The notes: generated by a model not told the origin, from the letters alone. Positions 35,829-44,390 are shown, counted from the stretch's first letter. The stretch is 64,000 bases of DNA from Variovorax jilinensis (GCF_030316885.1 NZ_JASZYQ010000001.1:744001-808000); one strand, 5' to 3'. Numbers and translations are program-made.

Positions 35829-36700
35829 CGCCCGACCTGATGGAAGCCGGCGCCGAACGCATCGCGCGCCTGTCCGGCGAGCCGGGCCTCGTGCCGCAGA
35901 CCGAATCGGGAGGCCGCTCGGCCGGCTACGGCCGCCACGCGAGCGGCGAGGTCGACGTCACGCACGGCCGCATCCTCTATCTCGAGGACGTCAGCGTGAG
36001 CTTCGACGGCTTCAAGGCCATCAACAAGCTGTCGCTCGACATCGCGCCGGGCGAGCTGCGCTGCATCATCGGCCCGAACGGCGCCGGCAAGACCACCATG
36101 ATGGACATCATCACGGGCAAGACGCGGCCCGACGAAGGCACGGTGTTCTTCGGCAGCACGATCGACCTGCTGCGCCACAAGGAAAGCGAGATCGCGCAGC
36201 TCGGCATCGGACGCAAGTTCCAGAAGCCGACCGTGTTCGAGCATCTCACGGTGTTCGAGAACCTCGAGCTCGCGCTCAAGACCGACAAGGGCGTCAAGGC
36301 CTCGATGCTGTTCAGGCTCGACTCGGCCCAGTCCGACCGTCTGGCCGAGGTGCTGCACACGATCCATCTCGCGGACAGCGTGGAGCGGCTGGCGGGCAAC
36401 CTGAGCCACGGCCAGAAGCAGTGGCTCGAGATCGGCATGCTGCTGATGCAGGACCCCAAGCTGCTGCTGCTGGACGAACCGGTGGCCGGCATGACCGACG
36501 AGGAAACCGCGCGCACGGCCGAGCTGTTTCTCACGCTCAAGGGCAAGCATTCGCTGATGGTGGTGGAGCACGACATGAGCTTCATCCGCACCATCTCGGA
36601 AATCGTCACGGTGCTGTGCGACGGCTCGGTGCTGGCGCAAGGCACGCTCGACGAGGTCCAGTCCGACGAGCGGGTGATCGAGGTCTACCTCGGCCGCTGA
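35825..36700 (+). CDS. urtD: Urea ABC transporter ATPase UrtD
   Basis: A 291-residue ABC ATPase of the LivG type. Walker A is GPNGAGKTT (83-91), the signature NLSHGQKQ and Walker B LLLLDEPVAGM are present, and the switch histidine is in VVEHDM. The first 45 residues are an extra polar N-terminal segment not needed for the fold. The ATG overlaps urtC by 4 bp; urtE follows after 11 bp with its own ribosome site. UrtD and UrtE power the UrtBC pore. Confidence 0.97.
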   Translation: MTPDLMEAGAERIARLSGEPGLVPQTESGGRSAGYGRHASGEVDVTHGRILYLEDVSVSFDGFKAINKLSLDIAPGELRCIIGPNGAGKTTMMDIITGKTRPDEGTVFFGSTIDLLRHKESEIAQLGIGRKFQKPTVFEHLTVFENLELALKTDKGVKASMLFRLDSAQSDRLAEVLHTIHLADSVERLAGNLSHGQKQWLEIGMLLMQDPKLLLLDEPVAGMTDEETARTAELFLTLKGKHSLMVVEHDMSFIRTISEIVTVLCDGSVLAQGTLDEVQSDERVIEVYLGR

Positions 36701-36711
36701 TCCAGGGAAGA

Positions 36712-37410
36712 ATGAACATGCTCAGCGTCAAGAACATCCAGCAGTACTACGGCGGCTCCCACATCCTGCGCGACGTGAGCTTCGAGGCCCGTCTCGGCAA
36801 GGTCACGGTACTGCTGGGCCGCAACGGCGTCGGCAAGACCACGCTGCTCAAGTCGCTCATGGGCCTGGTGCCGATCAAGAGCGGCAGCATCGAGTTCGAC
36901 GGCGCGCAGATCCAGAAGTCCACGCCCTACGAGCGCGCCCGCGCCGGCATGGGATTCGTGCCGCAGGGCCGCGAGATCTTCGCGCGCCTCACGGTCGAGG
37001 AGAACCTGCGCATGGGGCTGGCCTACCGGTCGGGCTCGACGCCGATCCCGCCCGAGCTCTACGAGCTGTTCCCGGTGCTGAAGCAGATGCTGAACCGTCG
37101 CGGCGGCGATCTCTCGGGCGGACAGCAGCAGCAGCTCGCGATCGCGCGGGCCCTGGCGCCCAAGCCGAAGCTGCTGATCCTCGACGAGCCGACCGAGGGC
37201 ATCCAGCCGAGCATCATCAAGGACATCGGCCGCGTGATCCGCATGCTGGCCGACCGCGGCGACATGGCGATCGTGCTGTGCGAGCAGTACTACGACTTCG
37301 CGCAGGAACTGGCCGACGACTACCTCGTCATGGAACGCGGCGAATTCATCGCGCGCGGCCTGGGCAAGGACATGGAAGCCGACGGCGTGCGCCAGCTGGT
37401 CGCCATCTGA
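36712..37410 (+). CDS. urtE: Urea ABC transporter ATPase UrtE
   Basis: A 232-residue ABC ATPase of the LivF type. Walker A is GRNGVGKTT (36-44), the signature is LSGGQQQQ and Walker B is LLILDEPTEG. MGFVPQGREIFARLTVEEN is the Q-loop region typical of UrtE. The ATG follows CAGGGAAG. Last gene of the operon; urease genes usually follow in relatives, but here a convergent transporter gene begins 21 bp later. Confidence 0.97.
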   Translation: MNMLSVKNIQQYYGGSHILRDVSFEARLGKVTVLLGRNGVGKTTLLKSLMGLVPIKSGSIEFDGAQIQKSTPYERARAGMGFVPQGREIFARLTVEENLRMGLAYRSGSTPIPPELYELFPVLKQMLNRRGGDLSGGQQQQLAIARALAPKPKLLILDEPTEGIQPSIIKDIGRVIRMLADRGDMAIVLCEQYYDFAQELADDYLVMERGEFIARGLGKDMEADGVRQLVAI

Positions 37411-37431
37411 GCTTCCGTCACAAGGCGGCGA

Positions 37432-38871
37432 TCAACGCGCCGTGGGGTCGTCGCCAGAAGGCACCGATCCAAGCGGCGGCGCCACTTCCTCGAGCGGTCT
37501 GCGTTCGGCGTTCACCGCCCAACGCAGCGCCAGCAGGCCCGCGAAGATCACGAGCACCGCGCCCACCGCATAGCCGGCCGCCACCGCGCCGCGGCTGCCG
37601 GTCTCGATCAGCGCGCCGAACAGCACCGGCGCCACGAAGCCGCCGGCGCCGGTTCCCACCGCGTAGAAGATCGAGATCGAGATCGCGCGCATCTCGAGCG
37701 GAAACACCTCGCTGACCGTGAGGTAGGCCGAGCTGGCCGCCGCCGAGGCCAGGAAGAAGACGGCCGACCAGCACAGGGCCTGGCTGAGGGCATCCAGCCA
37801 GCCCTGCATGAAGGCCCAGCCCGTCAGGCCGAGCCCGATGCCCGACAGCACGTAGGTCAGCGCGATCATGCGGCGCCGGCCGATGCGGTCGAACAGCGGC
37901 CCCAGCAGCAGCGGCCCCAGCACGTTGCCGAGTGCGAACGGGAAGATGTAGAGCGCGACACGCCCCTCGGGCACGCCGTGGAAGCGCGTCAGCACCAGCG
38001 CATAGGTGAAGAAGATCGCGTTGTAGAAGAAGGCCTGCGAGACCATCAGCGCGAGCGCCACCGCGCTGCGTTTCGGATAGCGCCGCAGCAGCACCTGCGC
38101 CACCTCGCGCCAGCCTGGGCTTGCACGCTCGTCGAATTGCAGCGAGCCGACCGCCGCGGGCAGGGCGCCGTGTTGTGCGACGGCCTCGGCCTCGATGCGC
38201 TGCACGATGCGCTCGGCCTCTTCGGCGCGGCCGTGCGCGATCAGCCAGCGCGGGCTTTCCGGCAGGTCTCGCCGCACCAGCAGGATCGCCACCGCCAGCA
38301 GGGCGCCGAGCGCGAAGCCTGCGCGCCAGCCCCAGACCGGCCCAAGCACGCTGGGATCGAGCAGCCACAGGCTCAGGCCGGCGCCGAGCGCGGCACCGAT
38401 CCAGAAGCTGCCGTTGATCGCGAGGTTCACGCGGCCGCGCACGCGCGCTGGAATCAGCTCGTCGATGGCCGAGTTGATGGCTGCGTACTCGCCGCCGATG
38501 CCCAGGCCGGTCGCGAAGCGGCACAGCGCGAAGAAGGCGAAGTCGGTCGAGAAGGCCGTGGCCAGCGTGGCGACTGCATAGACCGCGAGCGTGACGAGGA
38601 ACAGCCGCTTGCGTCCCAGCCGGTCGGCGAGCCGGCCGAAGACCAGCGCGCCAACCACCGCGCCACCGATGTAGAGCGAGCCGGTCCAGCCGATCTGGGT
38701 GGCGCTGAGGCCCAGGGTGTCGGGCCGCTCGAGCACGCCGCCGAGCGAGCCGACCAGCGTCACCTCGAGTCCGTCGAGTACCCAGGCGACGCCCAGCGCG
38801 ATCACCACGCGCCAGTGCCAGCGCGACCACGGAAGACGGTCCAGCCGGGCCGGTATGTCGGTGCGGGTCAT
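37432..38871 (-). CDS. MFS transporter, sugar/aromatic-acid type
   Basis: A 479-residue major facilitator with 12 predicted helices. The loop 2-3 motif GRLADRLGRKR, its repeat GPLFDRIGRRR and the PESPRWL motif after helix 6 are characteristic of the SP/AAHS group. Proton-coupled import of a sugar, aromatic acid or similar organic acid is likely, but the substrate is unknown. The ATG has TAGACT 7 nt upstream and no ribosome site. It lies between urtE (convergent) and ureD (same strand, 60 bp upstream). Confidence 0.88.
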   Translation of the reverse strand: MTRTDIPARLDRLPWSRWHWRVVIALGVAWVLDGLEVTLVGSLGGVLERPDTLGLSATQIGWTGSLYIGGAVVGALVFGRLADRLGRKRLFLVTLAVYAVATLATAFSTDFAFFALCRFATGLGIGGEYAAINSAIDELIPARVRGRVNLAINGSFWIGAALGAGLSLWLLDPSVLGPVWGWRAGFALGALLAVAILLVRRDLPESPRWLIAHGRAEEAERIVQRIEAEAVAQHGALPAAVGSLQFDERASPGWREVAQVLLRRYPKRSAVALALMVSQAFFYNAIFFTYALVLTRFHGVPEGRVALYIFPFALGNVLGPLLLGPLFDRIGRRRMIALTYVLSGIGLGLTGWAFMQGWLDALSQALCWSAVFFLASAAASSAYLTVSEVFPLEMRAISISIFYAVGTGAGGFVAPVLFGALIETGSRGAVAAGYAVGAVLVIFAGLLALRWAVNAERRPLEEVAPPLGSVPSGDDPTAR

Positions 38872-38878
38872 CGGGCGC

Positions 38879-38884
38879 AGTCTA
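38879..38884 (-). promoter_or_regulatory. -10-like hexamer of the MFS gene, leaderless spacing
   Basis: On the minus strand, TAGACT precedes the ATG at 38871 by 7 nt with no Shine-Dalgarno between them. Confidence 0.45.
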
Positions 38885-38931
38885 GGCACCGCGGCGGTGC
38901 GTCCCCGTCGGACGAGCGCCCGTTCGGCGGC

Positions 38932-39762
38932 CTACATCGACCAGATGCGCGGCGGCTCGCTGCTCATCCGCCAGAGCTCGGCGCGCCAGGCCTTCCAGAC
39001 CTGCCGCAGCAGCCGCATCGCCGGCTCGACCACCGGTGCCAGCACGCGCAGCACGATGATTTCCGCATGCGGGCTGGTCGCTCCGGCGCTCGGCTGCAGT
39101 TCGTGCGCCTCGATCAGGGCGCGGGCGGCATCGAGTGCCGCATCGCGCCGCGCGCGCGCCAGCGGCGTCCCGGCGACGAAGAAGATCGACGCCAGGCAAC
39201 GCTGCCCCGCAAGGCCGATCGGGCTCTGCAGCAGGCGCTGGTCGCTGGCGTCGATGCGGGCGCGCTCGAGCCAGGTGCCGGGCACCTCGATGTGCTGCCG
39301 CAGCGTGCCGGTCTCGAAGGGCTTGCCGGCGTTCGGCAGGCCCAGTGCCGTGACGTCCCAGCCGATCAGCTCGGCGTCCGGCGCGAGACGCATCGTGACC
39401 CGGTTCTCGGCCAGGCAGCCGTTGAAGCAGATCGCCTCGAGCGGCAGCCATTCGAGGCGGGCGCCGGCCTCGAGCGTGAGCTCGCTGCGCTGCAGTGCCA
39501 GTTCGCCGTCCGAGCGGTAGAAGCGCGAGGCGCCCGGCGTGGTGATCAGGCCGTGGCTGCCGGCGGCGGCGTGCACGCGGATGTCGAGCGTGTCGCCGCC
39601 GACCAGCCCGCCCGGTGGATGCACCAGCACGTTGTGGCAGACCGCGTCGCCCTCGGGGTAGAGGCTCTGCAGGATGCGCAGCGGTCCGTCGTGACGGAAG
39701 CGCGCGACGCTGCGCCGCGCTTCAAGCTGGTAGGAGAGATCGAGTCGGGCGTGCCAGGGCAT
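38932..39762 (-). CDS. ureD: Urease accessory protein UreD
   Basis: A complete 276-residue UreD, the scaffold that binds apo-urease and, with UreF and UreG, guides nickel into its active site. Clear family marks are HPPGGLVGGD (48-57), TTPGASRFYRS, GWDVTALGLPNAGKPFETG and the C-terminal VWKAWRAELW with PRIW. No ureABC, E, F or G gene is present in the window. It is 24 bp downstream of a nucleobase deaminase gene and has TACACT 6 nt before its ATG, so it may also be transcribed on its own. Confidence 0.95.
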   Translation of the reverse strand: MPWHARLDLSYQLEARRSVARFRHDGPLRILQSLYPEGDAVCHNVLVHPPGGLVGGDTLDIRVHAAAGSHGLITTPGASRFYRSDGELALQRSELTLEAGARLEWLPLEAICFNGCLAENRVTMRLAPDAELIGWDVTALGLPNAGKPFETGTLRQHIEVPGTWLERARIDASDQRLLQSPIGLAGQRCLASIFFVAGTPLARARRDAALDAARALIEAHELQPSAGATSPHAEIIVLRVLAPVVEPAMRLLRQVWKAWRAELWRMSSEPPRIWSM

Positions 39763-39768
39763 GGCACG

Positions 39769-39774
39769 AGTGTA
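39769..39774 (-). promoter_or_regulatory. -10-like hexamer of ureD, leaderless spacing
   Basis: On the minus strand TACACT ends 6 nt before the ureD ATG (39762), with no ribosome site. Confidence 0.45.
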
Positions 39775-39786
39775 GGCAAAGCCCGC

Positions 39787-40308
39787 TCAGCTTTTCCAGG
39801 CCCCGACATGGGCTGCGCCGGCTTCGTCCACCAGCGCCGGGCCGATGCACTCGATCGCATGCGGCGAGGCACGGAACACGTCGCGGCAGGACAGCTCGGC
39901 ATCGCGCTGGTCGCCGTGGTCGCCGCGGAACACGCGCAGGCGTTCGGCATCGATGCCGAACACCACGCGGCCGATGTTGGCCCAGAAGATCGCGCCCGCG
40001 CACATCACGCAGGGCTCGGCCGAGGAATAGATCGTGGCGCCGGCCAGCTCCTCGCGCGACAGCTTGCGTGTCGCGAGCATGCGGACCGCGTTGGTCTCGG
40101 CATGGGCCGTGACGTCGCCGGTCTCGGTCGTGCTGCAGTAGGCCTCGGCCAGCACCTCGCCCGCGGCCGAGACCACGACCGCGCCGAACGGCCGGTTGCC
40201 GCGGCGCCGACCGGCATGCGACCAGACGATCGCCTTGCGCAGGTAGCGGCCGTCGCGCTCGTCGAGCGAGGTTTCGGAAGGGAGTTTGGCGCTGGCTTGT
40301 GTGTTCAT
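39787..40308 (-). CDS. Nucleobase/nucleoside deaminase (CMP/dCMP-type zinc enzyme)
   Basis: A 173-residue zinc deaminase of the guanine deaminase/cytosine deaminase/TadA fold. The zinc site is H69-A-E71 and P99-C100-x2-C103, with the catalytic Glu present. The region NRPFGAVVVSAAGEVLAEAY is typical of GuaD-like guanine deaminases, so guanine or a related purine is the best guess; nucleoside substrates are possible. Its ATG overlaps the stop of the binding-protein gene by 4 bp, so uptake and deamination are translated together. ureD follows. Confidence 0.87.
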   Translation of the reverse strand: MNTQASAKLPSETSLDERDGRYLRKAIVWSHAGRRRGNRPFGAVVVSAAGEVLAEAYCSTTETGDVTAHAETNAVRMLATRKLSREELAGATIYSSAEPCVMCAGAIFWANIGRVVFGIDAERLRVFRGDHGDQRDAELSCRDVFRASPHAIECIGPALVDEAGAAHVGAWKS

Positions 40309-41336
40309 GCCTTGAGGCTGCGTTCGCTGCGCGGGGGCAGCATCGAGGTGTTGAAGATGGCGTCGGCCGAGGGCCTGGTCTTGAGGCCATAGACCTCGGC
40401 CACCTCGTCCACCTGCTGCTCGAGCGTGAGCTTGCGGATGTCGCCGAGGCCGTGGCTGCGGGTATCGGCGGCACCGACGTATTGTGCCGTGATGGCCCAG
40501 CGGTCCATCTCGATGCGGGCGTCGAGAATGGGTTCGCGCTGCCGCATCGCGGCAATGCTGGGCGCCGGATCGGCGAAGGTCTCGACGATCGCGCGGTTGG
40601 TGGCGCGCAGGAAGGCCGCCACCGCCTTCGGGTTCTGCGCGATCAGGTTGCTGCTGGCCAGGATCGCGTTGCCGTAGAGGTTCACGCCCGCATCCGAATA
40701 CTTGAGCACCGACAGTTCCTCGCTCTTCATGCGGGCGAACAGCGAGACCGCCGAGTCGTGGAAGTAGGTGGCGGCATCGACGTCGCCGCGCACCATCACG
40801 TTGTCGCGGGCGCTGAAGTCGGTGGTCTGCCACAGCAGCGCGTCGGCCTTCATGCCCTGCTTGCGCGCCACCATCGGCCAGGCGCGGCGCGTCGATTCCA
40901 CCGCCGCCGCCGCGACCCTCTTGCCCTGCAGGCTCTTGAAGTCGGCGCCGATGCCGCGGTCCTTGCGACCGATGATCACGAAGGGTGCGCGGTTGTAGTA
41001 CTGGTAGACCGCCTGCACCACGGGCGTGCCCGGGTGCTGGGCATTGAACTCGACCAGCGAACTGATATCGCCGAGGCCGAGCTGGTAGACGCCGCTCGCG
41101 ATGCGCGTGATCGAGGCCACCGAGCCGGCGCCGGTGTCGATCGTGACGTCGAGGCCCTCGTCCTTGTAGTAGCCCTTGCTCTCGGCCAGGAAGAAGGGCG
41201 CCGTCTGGCCGTTGATGCGGAAGTCGAGCGTGAACTTGAGCGGCGTGAGCTTCGCGCTGCCCTGCGCGAACACGGCGGGCGCGGCAAGCGAGGTGGCGCC
41301 GACGGTGGCGGCTGCGAGGAAGGTACGGCGTTGCAT
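40305..41336 (-). CDS. NMT1/THI5-type ABC substrate-binding protein (1)
   Basis: A 343-residue periplasmic binding protein of the SsuA/TauA/THI5 group. The N-terminus MQRRTFLAAATVG carries a twin-arginine-like motif before the hydrophobic segment (cleavage near AVFAQ), so Tat export is possible. The family start FTLDFRINGQTAPFF and the ESKGYYKDEGLDV segment are clear. Such proteins deliver pyrimidine-like, sulfonate or similar small ring compounds. No permease adjoins it; the permease/ATPase pair at 43.6-45.2 kb may serve both this protein and the second binding protein. Divergent from the Rieske gene, with shared upstream elements. Confidence 0.88.
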   Translation of the reverse strand: MQRRTFLAAATVGATSLAAPAVFAQGSAKLTPLKFTLDFRINGQTAPFFLAESKGYYKDEGLDVTIDTGAGSVASITRIASGVYQLGLGDISSLVEFNAQHPGTPVVQAVYQYYNRAPFVIIGRKDRGIGADFKSLQGKRVAAAAVESTRRAWPMVARKQGMKADALLWQTTDFSARDNVMVRGDVDAATYFHDSAVSLFARMKSEELSVLKYSDAGVNLYGNAILASSNLIAQNPKAVAAFLRATNRAIVETFADPAPSIAAMRQREPILDARIEMDRWAITAQYVGAADTRSHGLGDIRKLTLEQQVDEVAEVYGLKTRPSADAIFNTSMLPPRSERSLKA

Positions 41337-41439
41337 GGAAGATATCTCCGGAAGATCGTGGGTCTTGGAACGCCAGCGCCAACGGGCTGGGGCTTCAAGA
41401 GCAATTTCCGGGCGGCGCACCAACGGTGTGCGTGCGCTG

Positions 41440-41456
41440 CTGAACGCTTCTACTCT
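41440..41456 (-). repeat. Shared 17-nt upstream element, binding-protein side
   Basis: On the minus strand reads AGAGTAGAAGCGTTCAG, identical to 41577-41593 on the plus strand. It lies 103 bp before the binding-protein ATG. Confidence 0.85.
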
Positions 41457-41576
41457 TGCACTCGTACATGCAGGAGCCATGCCAAGGTGATTCGCTCCGG
41501 TTCGCGACGCCGGCCTTGCCATGCATCGCAGGTGCGCGCGACAATCCGGGCGCGCAACTTGCTGCAAGTCTGGCGC

Positions 41577-41593
41577 AGAGTAGAAGCGTTCAG
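41577..41593 (+). repeat. Shared 17-nt upstream element, Rieske side
   Basis: AGAGTAGAAGCGTTCAG, 89 bp before the Rieske ATG; a perfect inverted partner of 41440-41456, separated by 120 bp. Confidence 0.85.
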
Positions 41594-41682
41594 TCCGGCG
41601 TCCTGGTCTTCTCCAGGCCGTCCGCGACGGGAAATTGCTCTTTCATGTCGTTCCCACACGCACAACCGAAGGAGTCTTTTTC

Positions 41683-42759
41683 ATGCTCGTCACGCAACAA
41701 CCCGTCTTCCGCAAGTTCTGGCATGCCGTCATGCCGCTGGCCGACCTGCAGCAGGGCCCGAAGCCCTTCACGCTGCTCGGCGAGAACATCGTCCTGTTCC
41801 TCGATGCCGACGGCCAGCCCGCTGCGCTGCGCGACCGCTGCTGCCACCGCACCGCGAAGCTCTCCAAGGGCTGGTGCGTCGATGGCGAGGGCAAGGCCTG
41901 CGGACAGGGCGCGATTCAGTGCGGCTACCACGGCTGGACCTACGACCGCAGCGGCCAGGTGATCCGCATTCCGCAGTACGAACCCGAGCGCAGGATCTCG
42001 CCCGAGTACAAGACCACCGCCTACCACTGCAGCGCGCGCTACGGCTATGCCTGGGTCGCACTCGAAGATCCGATCGCCGAGATTCCCGCGATTCCCGAAT
42101 TCGACGACGCGGGCTACCGCACCATCCACCAGTTCTACGAGGAGTGGCAGACGAGCCCGATGCGCGCGCTCGAGAACTCCTTCGACAACTCGCACTTCAG
42201 CTTCGTGCACCGTGCCACCTTCGGCGTTGCGGCCAGCCCCAAGCCGAGCAAGTACGAGCTGATCGAGACCGAGGGCGGCTTCCATGCCGAGACCGTGATC
42301 GAGGCGGTGAACCCGGCCAAGTTCCACGCGATCAGCGGCGTCACCGATGCGATCACCACGCGCCACATGCGCAATGCCTACTTCCTGCCGTTCTCGCGCC
42401 GGCTCGACATCGAGTACCCCTCGGGCATCCGCCACATCATCATCAACTGCTTCACGCCGATCGACGACGGCCGCATGCAGCTGTGCCAATGGCTGTTCCG
42501 CAACGACACCGAGGCCGACTGCCCGGCGCAGATGCTGATCGACTTCGACGAGGAGATCACGCGCGAGGACAAGGACATCCTCGAATCCACTGATCCCGAT
42601 GCTTTGGTCGACACGCGGCGCCGCGGCGTCGAATACTCGATGGAATCCGACCGGCCCGGCATGCTGATCCGCAAGCACCTGATGCAGCTTCTGGCACGCC
42701 ACGGCGAGGCCGAGGTGCACCGCGGGATGCGCGTGGTTCCGCTGGCGCAGACCGCCTGA
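41683..42759 (+). CDS. Rieske non-haem iron oxygenase, N-demethylase-like
   Basis: A 358-residue terminal oxygenase. The Rieske 2Fe-2S ligands are C53-x-H55 (RCCHR) and C80-x2-H83 (CGYH), with an insertion between them. The mononuclear iron site shows the NxxDxxHxxxxH pattern, N165, D168, H171 and H176 (ENSFDNSHFSFVH), so it should be active. The layout (FWHAVMPL start, RDRCCHR-AKLS, ARYGYAWVAL) recalls NdmA-type purine N-demethylases and related ring oxygenases; this is by eye and not proof of substrate. No reductase is encoded nearby. The start follows AAGGAGT. Divergent from a binding protein and followed by an OsmC gene. Confidence 0.85.
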   Translation: MLVTQQPVFRKFWHAVMPLADLQQGPKPFTLLGENIVLFLDADGQPAALRDRCCHRTAKLSKGWCVDGEGKACGQGAIQCGYHGWTYDRSGQVIRIPQYEPERRISPEYKTTAYHCSARYGYAWVALEDPIAEIPAIPEFDDAGYRTIHQFYEEWQTSPMRALENSFDNSHFSFVHRATFGVAASPKPSKYELIETEGGFHAETVIEAVNPAKFHAISGVTDAITTRHMRNAYFLPFSRRLDIEYPSGIRHIIINCFTPIDDGRMQLCQWLFRNDTEADCPAQMLIDFDEEITREDKDILESTDPDALVDTRRRGVEYSMESDRPGMLIRKHLMQLLARHGEAEVHRGMRVVPLAQTA

Positions 42760-42773
42760 GGTCATGATGCGTG

Positions 42774-42796
42774 TCGGGCGCCACGTCGGCGCCCGA
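42774..42796 (+). terminator. Stem-loop between Rieske and OsmC genes
   Basis: TCGGGCGCC, loop ACGTC, GGCGCCCGA: a perfect 9-bp stem in the 60-bp gap. It lacks a T-run, so it may attenuate or stabilise the message rather than end it. Confidence 0.5.
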
Positions 42797-42819
42797 TCAC
42801 TCGAACTTCAGGAGCAAGC

Positions 42820-43224
42820 ATGAGCATCACGGTCCGACGCGACGGCGTCGCAGGCACCACGCGCCACGTCCTCAGGATTCGCGCCCACGAGATTCCGGTG
42901 GACGCCTCGCCCGAAGGCGGCGGCGCCGACGCGGGCCCGACGCCGCACGACCTCTACGACGCCTCGCTGGCGGCGTGCAAGGCGCTGACCGTGCTGCTCT
43001 ATGCGCGGCGCAAGGGCATGCCGGTCGAGGAGATCGAGGTGGCCGTGGACCGCGACGACAGCGAGGAACGGCATGGCACCTATCGCCTCGACAGCACGCT
43101 GCGCGTGAGCGGGGCGCTGACCGAGGCGCAGCGCGCCGAACTGCTGAGGGTGGCCGGCAAATGCCCCATTCACCGGCTCATGACCGAGGTCAAGACCGAG
43201 ATCGCGACGCGGCTGGCCGACTAG
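42820..43224 (+). CDS. OsmC-family protein
   Basis: A 134-residue OsmC/Ohr-fold protein with the two family cysteines C53 (AACKALT) and C115 (GKCPIH). These form the thiol peroxidase site that reduces organic hydroperoxides in proven members. The ATG follows CAGGAGC. It may protect against peroxides made by uncoupled turnover of the upstream oxygenase. Convergent with the EthD gene, 13 bp apart. Confidence 0.9.
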   Translation: MSITVRRDGVAGTTRHVLRIRAHEIPVDASPEGGGADAGPTPHDLYDASLAACKALTVLLYARRKGMPVEEIEVAVDRDDSEERHGTYRLDSTLRVSGALTEAQRAELLRVAGKCPIHRLMTEVKTEIATRLAD

Positions 43225-43237
43225 AACTCGTAACGCG

Positions 43238-43552
43238 CTAGCCGACCACCACTTCGCTGATCTGCATCACGGGCTGGATGTCGGTGTAGTTGGGAATGTC
43301 GCCCAGGATCTCCTTCGCATGCGGGCCGAACGCCGCCTGGAAGGACTCCACCGAATCGGCGAACACGTGGCACATGCCGACATAGGTCGGCGGCTGGCCG
43401 GGCGCGCCGCCGGCGAGGCCGCGGTCGATCGTGTAGGACTTGCAGGCATCACCCATGCGCGCCTTGAGCAGCGGCATGTGCTTGTCGCGGTAGTAGTCGT
43501 GGTCGAACCGGGCGCCGGGCTGGTGGGGGTACATCACGCTGACCTTGATCAA
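43238..43552 (-). CDS. EthD-family (dimeric alpha-beta barrel) protein
   Basis: A 104-residue EthD/REDY-like protein. MYPHQPGARFDHDYYRDKHMPLL is shared with the EthD family of small dimeric ferredoxin-like folds. The start is a TTG at 43552 after GGAGACGAAC, giving M-IKVSVMYP; longer starts upstream lack this. EthD proteins accompany P450 and other oxidative pathways with unclear function, and its place beside the Rieske and OsmC genes is in line with that. Confidence 0.8.
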   Translation of the reverse strand: MIKVSVMYPHQPGARFDHDYYRDKHMPLLKARMGDACKSYTIDRGLAGGAPGQPPTYVGMCHVFADSVESFQAAFGPHAKEILGDIPNYTDIQPVMQISEVVVG

Positions 43553-43612
43553 GTTCGTCTCCTTCAGGAAGTGAACCGTCGAGGATAGGCGCAACCGGCC
43601 CCCGCCGCCAGA

Positions 43613-44383
43613 TCACTCGCCCTGCGAACCGCGGTGTGCCCAGCCGGTCGTGTGCTTCTCGATCGCGCTGAAGAGCTCGTACATGCCCATTGCCATCGCG
43701 CCGACCACCATCAGGCCGGCAAAGGCCAGGCCCATCTGCATCGACGAGCCGGCCGAGATCAGCAGGTAGCCGATGCCCTCGTTCGACGCCGTCATCTCCG
43801 ACACCGTGGTGCCGACGAAGGCCAGCGTGATCGCGACCTTGAGCGACGCGTAGAAGTAGGGCAGCGAGCGCGGGAAGCCGATCTTCACGAGCACGTCCCA
43901 GCGCTTGGCCCCCAGCACGCGCAACACGTCCTCGAGCTCGGGCTCGAGCGTCGCCAGCCCGGTCGAGATGTTGACCATGATCGGGAAGAAGCTGATCAGG
44001 AAGGCCGTGAGGATCGCCGGGCCGACGCCGATGCCGAACCACACGACCAGGATCGGGATGAAGGCGGCCTTGGGCAGGGCGTTGAAGGCGGTCATCAGCG
44101 GGTACATGGCGGCGTAGGCCAGCCGCGAGCTCCCGATCACGAAGCCCAGCAGCACGCCCACCACGATCGCGAGGCCGAAGCCCGCCATCGTCACCCAGTA
44201 GGTGCGCCATGCGTGGCCCGCGATGACTTCCTTGAATTCCCAGAACTGGGTCCAGATGCGCCACGGGCTCGGAAAGATGAATTCCGAGACACCGAAGCCC
44301 GAGCAGATGATCTGCCACAGCACCAGGACCGCGATCAGCAGCAGCCAGGGCGACCAGCGTTCGATTTGCTTGTTGTTCTTCAT
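43613..44383 (-). CDS. ABC transporter permease, SsuC/TauC type
   Basis: A 256-residue inner-membrane permease with six helices. The ATPase-coupling EAA-like loop is LEDVLRVLGAKRWDVLVKI followed by FPRSLPY. It belongs to the group that moves taurine, sulfonates, nitrate or pyrimidine-like compounds with NMT1-type binding proteins. The ATG at 44383 has no strong ribosome site. It lies 7 bp after the ATPase gene, which is 1 bp overlapped with the second binding protein, so the three form one operon. Confidence 0.92.
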   Translation of the reverse strand: MKNNKQIERWSPWLLLIAVLVLWQIICSGFGVSEFIFPSPWRIWTQFWEFKEVIAGHAWRTYWVTMAGFGLAIVVGVLLGFVIGSSRLAYAAMYPLMTAFNALPKAAFIPILVVWFGIGVGPAILTAFLISFFPIMVNISTGLATLEPELEDVLRVLGAKRWDVLVKIGFPRSLPYFYASLKVAITLAFVGTTVSEMTASNEGIGYLLISAGSSMQMGLAFAGLMVVGAMAMGMYELFSAIEKHTTGWAHRGSQGE

Positions 44384-44390
44384 GAATGGC

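Larger units (their letters stand above)
41337..41682. promoter_or_regulatory. Divergent control region of binding protein 1 and Rieske genes
   Basis: A 346-bp region without a gene. It carries two elements, each present once for each divergent gene, in the same orientation and order relative to that gene. AGAGTAGAAGCGTTCAG is at 41577-41593 for the Rieske gene and on the minus strand at 41440-41456. GGAAATTGCTCTT is at 41630-41642 and on the minus strand at 41397-41409. A CGCACCAA-containing palindrome-like segment is at about 41417-41438. This points to joint control by one regulator. Confidence 0.75.

Noticed and set aside
41440..41593. MITE-like element bounded by 17-bp inverted repeats
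   Set aside because: A second shared element (GGAAATTGCTCTT) lies outside these ends, in the same order relative to each gene, which fits duplicated regulatory modules better than a mobile element. No target-site duplication is seen.
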